Counted from the first letter of the stretch, positions 7,564-16,772 are shown. The stretch: 33,564 bases of DNA from DATNPH01 sp036703315 (GCA_036703315.1 DATNPH010000195.1:1-33564), one strand, 5' to 3'. Program-made: numbers and translations. Notes: generated by a model not told the origin, from the letters alone.

Positions 7564-8283
7564 ATGGAAACTTCCGATCTGATTGCCTTAATCCATCCAG
7601 CGATCGCCGTTGCTTTTGTCTTTCCCTTAATTGGCATAGTGACTAACTTTGCATGGCAGACACGCCAACGACGCCTGGAAACGGCTATTAATGGTAAAAG
7701 TAAAATTCCACCAGTTGTTGGACGTGAGCATGTTAATTTGGGTCGCTGGCTAACTAGTGCTGTAGTGGGAGTTACTTTAATTGGTCTTGCCTACCCAATT
7801 TTTGTACACATCTTGAACGACAATGTTTGGAGCAAAAACTCTTCTCAAGTTATTTTTATCGTGCTGATGTTTGCCGCCACAATTGCCTCTTTAGTGTTTC
7901 TTTATCGAGCAAGGCAACGACACTGGCGGGCAATTTTTGCAACCCTCACTGGCATTGGTTTAGTGGTTCTCGGTTGCCAGGATGGAGTGTTCCGCCGCAC
8001 TAACGAGTGGTATTGGTCTCACTACTACATAGGGATAACTGCTGCTCTGCTGATGGTGTTCTCGTTAGCGATCGTGGAGGATATCTATAAGGATCGGTCA
8101 AATCGCTGGCGCTACGTTCACATTATTTTGAACTGTATTGCCTTGCTTCTGTTTCTTGGACAGGGCTTGACAGGCACACGGGACTTACTAGAGATTCCTC
8201 TCTCATGGCAGAAACCCTACATCTATCAGTGTAATTTTGACAATAAGACTTGTCCCCAACCCACACCACCAAAGCAAGGTTAA
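7564..8283 (+). CDS. DUF4079 family membrane protein
   Basis: I place the start at ATG 7564 (239 residues); a TTG two codons earlier is possible. The sequence matches the DUF4079 pattern common in cyanobacteria and plastid-bearing lineages: an N-terminal helix with ALIHPAIAVAFVFPLIG, the polar phrase TRQRRLETAI, and further membrane segments at about 60-80, 92-110, 121-138, 152-168 and 188-204. HPAIAV and the later SHYYIGI and YVHIILN histidines resemble haem-binding positions of b-type membrane cytochromes, but that reading is speculative. The role of the family is unknown. A clear intrinsic terminator follows 56 bases after the stop, so this is a single-gene transcript. Confidence 0.75.
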   Translation: METSDLIALIHPAIAVAFVFPLIGIVTNFAWQTRQRRLETAINGKSKIPPVVGREHVNLGRWLTSAVVGVTLIGLAYPIFVHILNDNVWSKNSSQVIFIVLMFAATIASLVFLYRARQRHWRAIFATLTGIGLVVLGCQDGVFRRTNEWYWSHYYIGITAALLMVFSLAIVEDIYKDRSNRWRYVHIILNCIALLLFLGQGLTGTRDLLEIPLSWQKPYIYQCNFDNKTCPQPTPPKQG

Positions 8284-8338
8284 AAGCTGATCAACAAAAT
8301 CTGCCAGGAATCCCCTTCCCTACTGCTACACAGTTAAA

Positions 8339-8374
8339 GCCCCACTGGCTGTATGCCGGTGGGGCAATGTTTTT
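8339..8374 (+). terminator. Intrinsic terminator after the DUF4079 gene
   Basis: GCCCCACTGG (8339-8348) pairs with CCGGTGGGGC (8356-8365), with one G-T pair and a 7-base loop, followed by AATGTTTTT. Confidence 0.75.
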
Positions 8375-8998
8375 GACTTGCAGGTAGATATTACTCGTTC
8401 AAAAAACTTTCTGCTCTAAAGGTGTCCTTTAGACTGTGTTCTTCTAAAATCTTATGGTCTCCCGATAAGCGGTTGCATCAGTCAAATGACTTAAATTGTC
8501 TCCAATTATTTACGCTATTTGACTGAATATCACCTGAGGTGAGACATCAGATCAAAGGCACCGATTATCTACCCAAGGAGAAAGGGCAGCGATCGCTTCA
8601 TAAGGGCTGTTGTGCCATCGTCAAGTGTGTGTTGGCTTTTCTATAAGGACTAAGGACTTGCCTTTACTGTAATCTCAGATAAACTGACCAAGTTCTGTCG
8701 ATGACGAATCCCTTGAGTACTGTCCAAACAGCGTGTTTAAACGAGCAGGCCAAGTTAACTGCACTAACATGTTAAAACCGCACTAATTTCATGCAATTTT
8801 TACATTTCAATACCAGCTTTATGCCTTAAGGTATAGGTAAAGGGTGCAAATTTCAACGAAATTAGACAAGCTTACTCACTCTATAACGAGGGTTTAAGCA
8901 GCTCTTGTGGTGCTTACTGACAAACCGCTATTCAGGTATGGGAAAAGCACCAATACCAATGATTTCAGCTTATTGACCGCTTTTAGCTACTCCACAAC
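8375..8998. other. Long non-coding gap with two inverted repeats
   Basis: No frame looks coding. TCAGTCAAAT (8478-8487) and ATTTGACTGA (8517-8526) form perfect 10-base arms around a 29-base loop, and TCACCTGAGGTGA (8530-8542) follows directly. A HIP1 site is near 8591. The region could hold a small RNA or the leader of the 62-residue gene, but there is no direct evidence of transcription. Confidence 0.4.
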
Positions 8999-9187
8999 AT
9001 GAACACAGAACTAGACAATCAACAACAGAACCAGTCTGTTGGATCAGTTGGGGCATTGATCAGCACCAACAGTTACAGTTTTGACTTTGACTTATGGGCA
9101 AGAGAAGTTAGACGCCAGATGCTTGCTGTACTCCAAAAAAAGTACAGTGAAAGGGACAGGAACAGTAATGGAAAAGAACTGGAGTAA
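8999..9187 (+). CDS. Small cyanobacterial protein, 62 residues, function unknown
   Basis: ATG 8999 opens a 62-codon frame. The N-terminal third is Gln/Asn-rich (NQQQNQS), and the second half has SFDFDLWAREVRRQMLAVLQ followed by a charged tail. That WAREVRRQML phrase reads like a conserved amphipathic helix, and similar short proteins seem familiar from other cyanobacteria, but I cannot name a family. There is no signal peptide or membrane span, and no good ribosome site upstream. A perfect stem-loop (9209-9236) lies 21 bases after the stop. The long upstream gap leaves room for a complex promoter. Confidence 0.5.
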   Translation: MNTELDNQQQNQSVGSVGALISTNSYSFDFDLWAREVRRQMLAVLQKKYSERDRNSNGKELE

Positions 9188-9208
9188 AGGCTAAGAATTG
9201 AGTGGTAA

Positions 9209-9236
9209 CCACACTTTCTTTGAAGCGAAAGTGTGG
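9209..9236. terminator. Stem-loop after the 62-residue gene
   Basis: CCACACTTTC (9209-9218) and GAAAGTGTGG (9227-9236) form a perfect 10-bp stem with an 8-base loop. There is no T-run after it, so it may stabilise the RNA end rather than terminate transcription alone. Confidence 0.45.
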
Positions 9237-9295
9237 AAGTTGCCAGAGGTAAATCCAGAATCATTCTGCAATATTGTGGGCTGAATGTTTTAGCA

Positions 9296-9320
9296 ATTCC
9301 CTGTAGTAATTACAGGGAAT
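9296..9320. other. Second stem-loop downstream of the 62-residue gene
   Basis: ATTCCCTGTA (9296-9305) and TACAGGGAAT (9311-9320) form a perfect 10-bp stem with loop GTAAT. It follows the first stem-loop by 59 bases. Its role is unknown. Confidence 0.45.
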
Positions 9321-9473
9321 GTAAATGGTATATGCACGATAATGCCGTGCCTTTAGCATGAATATATAAAGCGAAATATTGACGAACCCCGTCCTAAGAA
9401 GACGCGGATTCGGTTAGTAGGCAGTTGTTAATAGTTATTAGGAGGGAATACAAGGGTTATCGCTCCGTTTATT

Positions 9474-9663
9474 CTCCTAACCCCTAACCCCTAGGGCGTG
9501 TTTTCAAACCCTTCGATCCCCCCAGCCCTCACTAAAGCTCCGGTTAAAAAGGGGGAAGAATTCAGTCAAAGTCCCCCTTTTTAAGGGGGATTTAGGGGGA
9601 TCTCCACCGACATAAACGAAGCCAGTAAAGTTTGAAAACACTCCCTAACCCCTAACCCCTAAC
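9474..9663. repeat. TAACCCC tandem repeat split by the MITE
   Basis: CCTAACCCCTAACCCCTA lies just left of the MITE and TAACCCCTAACCCCTAACC just right. Removing the element restores one continuous heptamer array. These short tandem repeats are common in cyanobacterial intergenic DNA. Confidence 0.7.
9494..9645. mobile_element. MITE with TA target duplication (IS630-like type)
   Basis: The terminal inverted repeats are GGGCGTGTTTTCAAAC (9494-9509) and GTTTGAAAACACTCCC (9630-9645), matching at 15 of 16 positions. A TA dinucleotide flanks each side (9492-9493, 9646-9647), the target duplication typical of IS630/Tc1-mariner elements. The 152-bp body has no transposase but contains CCTCACTAAAGCTCCGGT and an inner inverted pair of AAAAAGGGGGA and TCCCCCTTTTT. 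It sits inside a run of CCCTAA-type repeats that continues in phase on both sides. It was presumably mobilised in trans by a transposase outside the window. Confidence 0.8.
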
Positions 9664-9887
9664 CGTGATCGCGGAATATTTTATCAAGGTCTGAGCTAGT
9701 TTGTTGTATAGAAGATAACAAGGTCACATTTTGTGTGCGAAATCTGAAGGGAGCCTGCTAATTTTAACAAAACTTAACATGACTCTAAGACTTCACCTGC
9801 CTCCAAGGGTATCGCCTCTGATAGACTTTAAAACTGGAATAGCCTGATAAAACGTCGCAAAATCAAGCAGTTGGGAGAACGGGTGTC

Positions 9888-10925
9888 GTGGAAAACACAT
9901 TAGGACTAGAGATCATTGAGGTAGTTGAACAAGCCGCGATCGCTTCTGCCCGATGGATGGGTAAAGGTGATAAAAATACGGCTGACCAAGTGGCGGTAGA
10001 AGCCATGCGGGAGCGGATGAACAAAATCCACATGCGGGGTCGTATCGTCATTGGAGAAGGGGAGCGAGATGACGCCCCGATGCTCTATATCGGGGAAGAA
10101 GTTGGTATCTGTACCCGTGAGGATGCTAAAGCATACTGCAACCCAGACGAACTGATTGAGATTGATATTGCGGTTGATCCGTGTGAAGGTACCAACCTAG
10201 TCGCCTATGGGCAACCGGGTTCAATGGCTGTGCTGGCAATTTCTGAAAAGGGTGGTTTGTTTGCGGCCCCTGACTTTTACATGAAAAAGCTGGCAGCGCC
10301 ACCGCAGGCACAGGGTCATGTGGATATCAACAAGTCGGCTACCGAAAACCTGAAAATTCTCTCCGAGTGCCTGAATCGCTCGATTGAGGAATTAGTGGTT
10401 GTCGTAATGAAACGCGATCGCCACAATGAACTGATTAAGGAAATTCGGGAAGCTGGGGCAAGGGTACGACTGATTAGCGACGGGGACGTATCAGCTGCCA
10501 TCTCCTGCGCCTTTTCGGGTACCAACATCCACGCCCTAATGGGAATTGGTGCTGCGCCAGAAGGTGTTATCTCAGCCGCCGCCATGCGCTGCTTAGGTGG
10601 ACATTTTCAGGGTCAGCTCGTCTACGATCCGGATATTGTGAAGACGGGTCTGATTGGCGAAAGCAAAGAAAGCAACCTTGATCGGCTCAAATCAATGGAT
10701 ATTCACGATCCTGACAAGATTTACAATGCCGATGAGCTAGCCTCTGGTCAGACAGTACTGTTTGCCGCTTCTGGCATTACTCCTGGAACTCTCATGGAAG
10801 GCGTCCGGTTCTTCCATGGCGGGGCACGGACTCAGAGTCTTGTGATTTCCAATCAATCAAACACGGCTCGGTTTGTGGATACAATCCATCTGTTTGATGA
10901 GCCGAAGTACCTGCAACTGAGATAG
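9888..10925 (+). CDS. glpX: Class II fructose-1,6-/sedoheptulose-1,7-bisphosphatase
   Basis: The 345-residue enzyme begins at GTG 9888, preceded by GGGAG; the length matches the cyanobacterial bifunctional FBPase/SBPase. It removes the 1-phosphate from fructose-1,6-bisphosphate and sedoheptulose-1,7-bisphosphate in the Calvin cycle and gluconeogenesis. Visible signatures of the GlpX fold are IGEGERDDAPML (about 55-66) and AVDPCEGTNL (95-104), which supply the acidic metal ligands, followed by GAAPEGVISAAAMRCLGG for substrate binding. Cyanobacterial members are tetramers known to be AMP-sensitive and redox-regulated. The gene is intact and stands alone; its promoter probably lies in 9660-9880, downstream of the MITE. 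Some annotations call it fbp or SBPase. Confidence 0.95.
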   Translation: MENTLGLEIIEVVEQAAIASARWMGKGDKNTADQVAVEAMRERMNKIHMRGRIVIGEGERDDAPMLYIGEEVGICTREDAKAYCNPDELIEIDIAVDPCEGTNLVAYGQPGSMAVLAISEKGGLFAAPDFYMKKLAAPPQAQGHVDINKSATENLKILSECLNRSIEELVVVVMKRDRHNELIKEIREAGARVRLISDGDVSAAISCAFSGTNIHALMGIGAAPEGVISAAAMRCLGGHFQGQLVYDPDIVKTGLIGESKESNLDRLKSMDIHDPDKIYNADELASGQTVLFAASGITPGTLMEGVRFFHGGARTQSLVISNQSNTARFVDTIHLFDEPKYLQLR

Positions 10926-11545
10926 AAGCCACGCGCAGATGAGATGTTAACTCGATGAGTATTCGGATGCTACTGCGTCCTTCTAGGTGGCTGATGCCTT
11001 GGAAATCGCTGCGCTCACAGTTAGCGTCTCATCTCGTACTAACGCTATTGTCAGTTAGCTTAGAGCTAGAGTAGGGGCGATCGCGATGCTACGTTGAACC
11101 CTAGGTCAATAAGTCGTTGAGTCTGACAGGCACGCCTGATTTTATGATGATTTGATATAAGAATCGGCGACTCATGACGTTGGCGCTAGCGGCTTGCTAG
11201 GCTAGGGAGGAAGCAGGAAATAAATGAGGTTTGATGTACCAAAAGCTTGTTGGTAACGAGTAATCACTGGAGATTCACCCGTTCATTCCAGCCGAAGCCT
11301 GGTTTTTGGTTACTAAGTTTAACTTCAAGACTTCAGTCTATACCTGCCTACCGTCCGAACTGCTGTTTAGTCTCAACGCCCCTACTCGGCTTGAAAAACC
11401 TTTATTTTCAAATTTTTCATTTGATTTTTCACTTGATGGTTGATTGAATCTAAATTTTTGAGATTATACAGATTGCAATCATCCTTAATTACCTTTACAA
11501 ACTTCGTAATATCTGACCAAAAAACGACAAATATTTGGAGAAAGC
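10926..11545. other. Intergenic region between the bisphosphatase and hemA
   Basis: No supported gene is seen. A 66-codon frame at 11247-11447 looks random. The last 120 bases before hemA are AT-rich and probably hold its promoter. A HIP1 site lies near 11078. No clear terminator follows the bisphosphatase. Confidence 0.4.
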
Positions 11546-12832
11546 ATGAATATCGTAGTCGTAGGTCTCAGCCACAAAACAGCACCAGTTGAAGTTCGGG
11601 AAAAACTGAGCATTCAAGAAGCGAAGATGGAAAGCGTGGTGCAAGAGATGCTTAGCTATCCCCACATCGAAGAAGTAGCCATACTCAGCACCTGTAATCG
11701 GTTGGAGATTTATGTCGTTGCTACCGAAACAGAGCAGGGAATTCGAGAAGTCAACCAGTTTCTCTCAGAGACGAGTCAACTTCCTCTACACCAGTTGCGG
11801 CAACACCTATTCATCTTGTTGCATCAGGATGCAGTTATGCATCTAATGCGCGTAGCGGCTGGTCTGGACAGCTTGGTGCTGGGAGAAGGGCAAATTTTGG
11901 CGCAGGTAAAAAACACCCACAAGCTTGGTCAGCAATACAACGGCATCGGACGCCTTCTCAATCGGCTTTTCAAACAGGCGATTACAGCAGGCAAACGAGT
12001 CCGTACTGAAACTAGCATCGGTACAGGCGCTGTCTCCATCAGCTCTGCGGCTGTGGAGTTAGCTCAGATGAAAGCTCAGAATTTAGCCGCCTGCCGTGTC
12101 GCCATTCTCGGTGCTGGTAAAATGTCTTGTTTACTGGTGAAACACCTTCTAGCCAAAGGAGCTGTTAATATCTCAATTTTGAATCGTTCCACCCGGCGAT
12201 CGGAGGAATTAGCTAATCAGTTTGCAGACGCCAAGCTGGAACTGTATCCACTCGCGGACATGATGACGGTGATTCCTGCGTCAGATCTGGTGTTTACCAG
12301 CACCTCTGCCACCGAACCGTTGCTAAACCGCTCAAAACTAGAAGCTACTTTAGAGCCGAATCGGTCTTTGATGCTGTTTGATATCTCTGTGCCTCGAAAT
12401 GTCGCGGCGGATGTCAATGAACTAGACAACGTACAAGCGTTCAACGTTGACGATTTAAAAGCTGTCGTGGCACAGAACCAAGAAAGCCGTCGCAAGATGG
12501 CGATGGAAGCCGAACTGCTTTTGGAAGAAGAAGTAGAAGCTTTTGAAGTGTGGTGCCGATCGCTGGAAACGGTGACTACCATCAGCTGCTTGCGAGATAA
12601 AGTAGAAAATATTCGCACACAAGAGCTAGAAAAAGCTTTATCGCGTCTAGGCTCAGAATTTGCCGAAAAGCATCAAGAAGTCATTGAAGCCCTGACTCGC
12701 GGTATTGTAAATAAAATCCTTCACGACCCGATGGTACAGCTACGTGCTGAGCAGGATATTGAGGCTCGACGCCAAGCGATGAAGTCCTTGCAAACGCTGT
12801 TCAACTTGGATATCAGTGAACAGTTTGGTTAG
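11546..12832 (+). CDS. hemA: Glutamyl-tRNA reductase
   Basis: This 428-residue protein reduces glutamyl-tRNA(Glu) with NADPH to glutamate-1-semialdehyde, the first committed step of tetrapyrrole synthesis and so of haem, chlorophyll and bilins. ATG 11546 is preceded by GGAGAAAGC, a good ribosome site. Diagnostic parts are GLSHKTAPVEVREKL at 7-21, STCNRLEIY with the catalytic Cys50, VLGEGQILAQVK near 113-124, the Rossmann loop ILGAGKMS near 190-197 and SRRKMAMEAE near 312-321. The C-terminal dimerisation helices are present, so the protein looks complete. A tandem repeat follows directly, and the UPF0182 gene starts 105 bases downstream on the same strand. In cyanobacteria this enzyme is usually controlled by haem feedback and light; no site is visible here. 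Confidence 0.97.
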   Translation: MNIVVVGLSHKTAPVEVREKLSIQEAKMESVVQEMLSYPHIEEVAILSTCNRLEIYVVATETEQGIREVNQFLSETSQLPLHQLRQHLFILLHQDAVMHLMRVAAGLDSLVLGEGQILAQVKNTHKLGQQYNGIGRLLNRLFKQAITAGKRVRTETSIGTGAVSISSAAVELAQMKAQNLAACRVAILGAGKMSCLLVKHLLAKGAVNISILNRSTRRSEELANQFADAKLELYPLADMMTVIPASDLVFTSTSATEPLLNRSKLEATLEPNRSLMLFDISVPRNVAADVNELDNVQAFNVDDLKAVVAQNQESRRKMAMEAELLLEEEVEAFEVWCRSLETVTTISCLRDKVENIRTQELEKALSRLGSEFAEKHQEVIEALTRGIVNKILHDPMVQLRAEQDIEARRQAMKSLQTLFNLDISEQFG

Positions 12833-12836
12833 TTAG

Positions 12837-12885
12837 TCATTGGTCATTGGTCATTGGTCATTGGTCATTGGTCATTGGTCATTGG
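12837..12885. repeat. Heptamer tandem repeat TCATTGG, seven copies
   Basis: Seven perfect TCATTGG units begin four bases after the hemA stop. A partial inverse (TGACTAATGACCA, about 12931-12943) lies just before and over the next start codon, so the transcript could form a long imperfect hairpin between hemA and the UPF0182 gene. This belongs to the short tandemly repeated repeats common in cyanobacteria. Confidence 0.85.
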
Positions 12886-12937
12886 CATTGCCAGGTTGAA
12901 AGGAACAAACCGATGTGTCCCTGTAAAACAATGACTA

Positions 12938-15900
12938 ATGACCATCAACAAACAATTCAGGAACCGAACTTTTCGAGTTGTCATAGTGCTACTGGGGCTG
13001 GGATTCGCTTGGGATTTCTTGTCTTACCTGGTAGCAGAAGTTTTATGGTTCAACGAAGTCGGTTACTTCCCTGCATTCCTTAAACGCTTGCAGACCCAAC
13101 TGGGTTTGGGATTTACCGTGGGTACTCTATCGGCTGGGTTTCTACTTGGGAACCTGTATCTCGCCAATCGGCTTAAGTATTCTGAGAGCAGTTCACTATC
13201 TAAAACCTTGCCGCAGGAGTCACCTGTCAGCCGCCAGGGTGCCAGGATGAATTTAAGAGTTCAGGGACAACCCCAGGCAGTGCCCCGCTCAATTAGAGAA
13301 GGGACGGGAACCTCGTTTCGGACAGACGTTCCGAGGTCATCCGTCGGTCTGAACTTGCGATCGCTTCTAGGGATAGTTTTATTCTTGGGCTTGCTAGTGG
13401 GGGTGATGCTGCTCCACTACGGCAAGATTACGCTCTCGCTTTGGCAGCGCGACATGAGCCTGTTTCATATCACGCCATCACTGCCAACACCCTTAGATTG
13501 GAAAGCCGTGCAAGCGCTTGTTCTACAGCCGTGGAACACTCAGATTTGGCAGCTAGGGGTGCTGATGGTCGTTGTGGTGGCGCTGATTGTCAATCCCCAG
13601 TTCTGGTTAACCGCGATCGCATCAGTCCTCTCGTTGTTCTTTGCGCTAGTTCTATCCATTCAATGGAGTCGGATTTTACTGTATTTCTACCCCACCCCCT
13701 TCAAGGAAAGTGAACCACTCTTTGGTCGCGATATCAGCTTCTATATCTTTAGCTTTCCTGTCTGGGAGCTACTGGACTTTTGGCTAACAGGGCTTTTCCT
13801 GTTTGGTTTAGTGGCGGTGTTGCTGATTTATCTGTTGGCAGGAGATAGTTTCTCCCAAGGGAAATTTCCGGGGTTTTCTCAAGGTCAACGGCGTCACTTA
13901 TACAGACTAGGAGCTGGGATGGCAGCAATAGTTGCTGTCCGTTTCTGGCTCTCTCGCTACGAACTGCTGTATTCCACCCGTGGCGTTAGCTACGGTGCTA
14001 GCTACACTGATGTCACGGCTCAGTTACCCGTTAATACAGGACTGAGCTTATTGACCGGAGCGATCGCTATTTGGATGGTCATTCAGACAATTTTTGGGTT
14101 CCGGCATTTTAAGGTAGCGGGTCAGAGTGTCTTAGTTATGTTGGGATTATACCTGGCAGTGGTGGGAGTAGCCGATATAGGCGTACCCGCTGCTGTGCAA
14201 CGCTTCGCTGTCCAACCCAACGAACTAGCGCGAGAACGACCTTATATTGAACGCAGTATTGCCCTGACAAGGGCAGCGTTTGCTCTAAAGAGTATTGACG
14301 TTGAAACCTTTAACCCCAAAGGCGAACTCACTACCGCTTCTCTTGCTAAAGGCAACCTAACGATTCGTAATATCCGCCTGTGGGACGAGCGTCCACTCTT
14401 AGAAACAAATCGCCAGCTGCAACAAATTCGTCTCTACTACAAGTTTCCTGACGCCGATATTGACCGCTATACCCTGAAACAAGATGTAGGTACAGAAAAG
14501 CAACAAGTCCTAATTTCAGCCCGTGAGCTAGACTACAGCGCGGTTCCCGAACAGGCTAAGACCTGGATTAACCAACACTTGATATATACCCATGGCTATG
14601 GCTTTACCATCAGCCCTGTGAATACCGTTGGTCCTGGTGGATTGCCTGACTACTTTGTTAAAGATATTGGTACCGATGCTAATGACAAAAGTGCTTTAAA
14701 GACATCAAGTGAAAGCATTCGAGTCAGTATTCCGATTGGGAAGCCCCGGATTTACTACGGTGAAATCACTAACAACTACGTGATGAGCTCAACGAAAGCT
14801 AGGGAGTTAGACTATCCCAGTGGTGACGACAATGTTTACAACACTTATGACGGCAAGGGTGGTGTTCGCTTAAGTTCCTGGTGGCGACAGTTGTTGTTTG
14901 CTCAGTATTTGAAAGACTGGCAGATGTTGCTGTCTCGAAACATCACTTTTGAGAGTAAACTTCTGTTCCGCCGCAACATTAACCAGCGCATCCGTGCGAT
15001 CGCTCCTTTCTTGCGCTACGACCAAGACCCTTATCTAGTGGTTGCCAATGCCAGTGAGATTGATGATGCCCAGACTCAGAACAACCTCTACTGGATTATC
15101 GATGCCTACACTACGAGCGATCGCTACCCCTATTCCGATCCAGGCAAGAACGAATTCAACTACATCCGTAACTCAGTCAAAGTCGTCGTTGATGCTTATC
15201 ACGGTGACGTTAACTTCTACATTGCCGATCCTCAAGACCCAATTATTAACACTTGGAGTGCTATTTTCCCCAGACTCTTCAAACCGCTAGACGCCATGCC
15301 AACTGCTATACGCAGCCATATCCGGTATCCGATGGACTTTTTCAGCGTTCAATCGGAGCGGTTACTTACCTATCACATGACTGATCCGCAGGTATTCTAC
15401 AATCGGGAAGACCAATGGCAGGTTCCTCAGGAGATTTACGGTACCGAACCACGAACGGTACAGCCTTATTACCTGATTATGAAGCTGCCAACAGCCCAGT
15501 CAGAAGAATTCATCCTGCTCCTTCCCTTCACGCCCCCCCAGCGCAACAACTTAATTGCCTGGTTAGCCGCTCGTTCGGATGGGGAAGACTATGGCAAGTT
15601 GCTACTGTATCAGTTTCCCAAGCAGGAACTAGTCTATGGGATTGAGCAAATTGAAGCCTTGATTAACCAAGATCCGGTCATCTCCCAGCAGATTTCGCTG
15701 TGGAATCGTCAGGGCTCGCGGGCGCTTCAGGGGAACCTGTTGATAATTCCGATTGAGCAATCACTGCTCTATGTCGAACCTCTCTACCTGGAAGCCGAAC
15801 GAAATAGCCTGCCGACGTTAGTACGAGTAATTGTTGCGTATGGAAACCGCATTGTTATGGCAGAAACATTGGAACAGGCGCTGCAATCCATCTTCCAGCC

Positions 15901-15952
15901 AAACCGACCAAAGACACCGGCAATTGTCCGCCCAGTCGAGGAATCAGGGTAG
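12938..15952 (+). CDS. UPF0182 family large membrane protein
   Basis: The 1004-residue protein matches the UPF0182 family, typical of cyanobacteria and actinobacteria and of unknown function. ATG 12938 gives MTINKQFRNR followed by the first membrane span. About seven hydrophobic segments lie in the first 400 residues, after which the protein is largely hydrophilic and presumably faces the periplasm. Family-like phrases include DWKAVQALVLQPWNTQIWQL, FGRDISFYIFSFPVWELL and GRDISFY-region neighbours, then ERPYIERSIALTRAAF, the YYGEITNNYV segment and PYSDPGKNEFNYIRNSVKVV. A charged insert of about 50 residues (near 85-135) lies between early spans. The start region overlaps the inverted partner of the heptamer repeat. 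It appears intact. Confidence 0.9.
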   Translation: MTINKQFRNRTFRVVIVLLGLGFAWDFLSYLVAEVLWFNEVGYFPAFLKRLQTQLGLGFTVGTLSAGFLLGNLYLANRLKYSESSSLSKTLPQESPVSRQGARMNLRVQGQPQAVPRSIREGTGTSFRTDVPRSSVGLNLRSLLGIVLFLGLLVGVMLLHYGKITLSLWQRDMSLFHITPSLPTPLDWKAVQALVLQPWNTQIWQLGVLMVVVVALIVNPQFWLTAIASVLSLFFALVLSIQWSRILLYFYPTPFKESEPLFGRDISFYIFSFPVWELLDFWLTGLFLFGLVAVLLIYLLAGDSFSQGKFPGFSQGQRRHLYRLGAGMAAIVAVRFWLSRYELLYSTRGVSYGASYTDVTAQLPVNTGLSLLTGAIAIWMVIQTIFGFRHFKVAGQSVLVMLGLYLAVVGVADIGVPAAVQRFAVQPNELARERPYIERSIALTRAAFALKSIDVETFNPKGELTTASLAKGNLTIRNIRLWDERPLLETNRQLQQIRLYYKFPDADIDRYTLKQDVGTEKQQVLISARELDYSAVPEQAKTWINQHLIYTHGYGFTISPVNTVGPGGLPDYFVKDIGTDANDKSALKTSSESIRVSIPIGKPRIYYGEITNNYVMSSTKARELDYPSGDDNVYNTYDGKGGVRLSSWWRQLLFAQYLKDWQMLLSRNITFESKLLFRRNINQRIRAIAPFLRYDQDPYLVVANASEIDDAQTQNNLYWIIDAYTTSDRYPYSDPGKNEFNYIRNSVKVVVDAYHGDVNFYIADPQDPIINTWSAIFPRLFKPLDAMPTAIRSHIRYPMDFFSVQSERLLTYHMTDPQVFYNREDQWQVPQEIYGTEPRTVQPYYLIMKLPTAQSEEFILLLPFTPPQRNNLIAWLAARSDGEDYGKLLLYQFPKQELVYGIEQIEALINQDPVISQQISLWNRQGSRALQGNLLIIPIEQSLLYVEPLYLEAERNSLPTLVRVIVAYGNRIVMAETLEQALQSIFQPNRPKTPAIVRPVEESG

Positions 15953-16108
15953 CCTTAATTCAAAAGTCAACGCCGCCCGCCCGAAGGTACCCCATCTTCG
16001 GTACTTTTGTGGGGAGGAATCGGCGGTCGGGGATAGTGGTTAGTTGTTAATGGTTAGTAGAAAAATTGCTATAAGAATCTGAATAGGAAAATTTTTATCC
16101 TTCATCCT

Positions 16109-16693
16109 TCAACCTTCAACCTTTAGTTCACGCTCTCGTTTCACTGCCAGACTCCTTCCTAGTTTGCTCAGGGTAAATACCAACAACACGGCTACTAAAC
16201 AGACGGTAAACACAGGAACCGCGATCGCTAACACGGATAAGATAATCGAGCCAGCTGCTTCAATCGTGGAAATCAGAGCATTACCCACTCCCCCGGTGAT
16301 CATGGTTGAAGCCAAGCGGGTGATTCCCGAAAACGCTTGAATCGTTCCTGCCGAACCCCCCCCTGCAATTAATGCCACAGTCCACTGCAACATGGGATCG
16401 GCGTCAGGAATTAGAGAAGCCGTGACGAAGGTACCCGCCGCGATCGCCATTGGTGTAGCAATAATATCAAGTAAATGATCGACCCATGGAATGTAATAAG
16501 CGGCAATTTCAACACAAGTTGCCACAGCAAACACCACCAGTGCCGGATAAGTTCCCATCCACTCAAAACTAGGTGAAAGTTCCAAATGCCCAAATAGTGA
16601 CGCCATACTCATTACTAACGGCGGCACAAACACCCGAAATCCACAAGCGGCACTCAAACCGATGCCAACACAAATACTCAGTAGCGTATCCAT
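16109..16693 (-). CDS. DUF4126 family membrane protein
   Basis: The 194-residue protein is highly hydrophobic and starts at ATG 16691-16693. The N-terminus LLSICVGIGLSAACGFRVFVPPL and the later VDHLLDIIATPMAIAAGTFV and WTVALIAGGGSAGTIQ are typical of DUF4126. At least five membrane segments are visible, with glycine-rich turns (AGGGSAG, TGGVGNA) that suggest an internal helix hairpin. It ends in a basic cytosolic tail (KRERELKVEG). The function of the family is unknown, though the fold suggests a channel or transporter. It converges on the UPF0182 gene, with a short region between them rich in TTAGT-type repeats and no clear terminator. Confidence 0.8.
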   Translation of the reverse strand: MDTLLSICVGIGLSAACGFRVFVPPLVMSMASLFGHLELSPSFEWMGTYPALVVFAVATCVEIAAYYIPWVDHLLDIIATPMAIAAGTFVTASLIPDADPMLQWTVALIAGGGSAGTIQAFSGITRLASTMITGGVGNALISTIEAAGSIILSVLAIAVPVFTVCLVAVLLVFTLSKLGRSLAVKRERELKVEG

Positions 16694-16772
16694 ACTAATC
16701 TTTCAGCCCGAAACCTATAGTTTTAGCCTATGAAAAAAATGTGTAACCCAATTCCCTCTAATTGAGTAATCC

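Noticed and set aside
11247..11447. 66-codon frame upstream of hemA
   Set aside because: Composition is random, with no ribosome site and no family resemblance.
12217..12618. 133-codon frame antisense to hemA
   Set aside because: It is a Ser-rich mirror of the hemA coding sequence, a usual artefact of codon bias.
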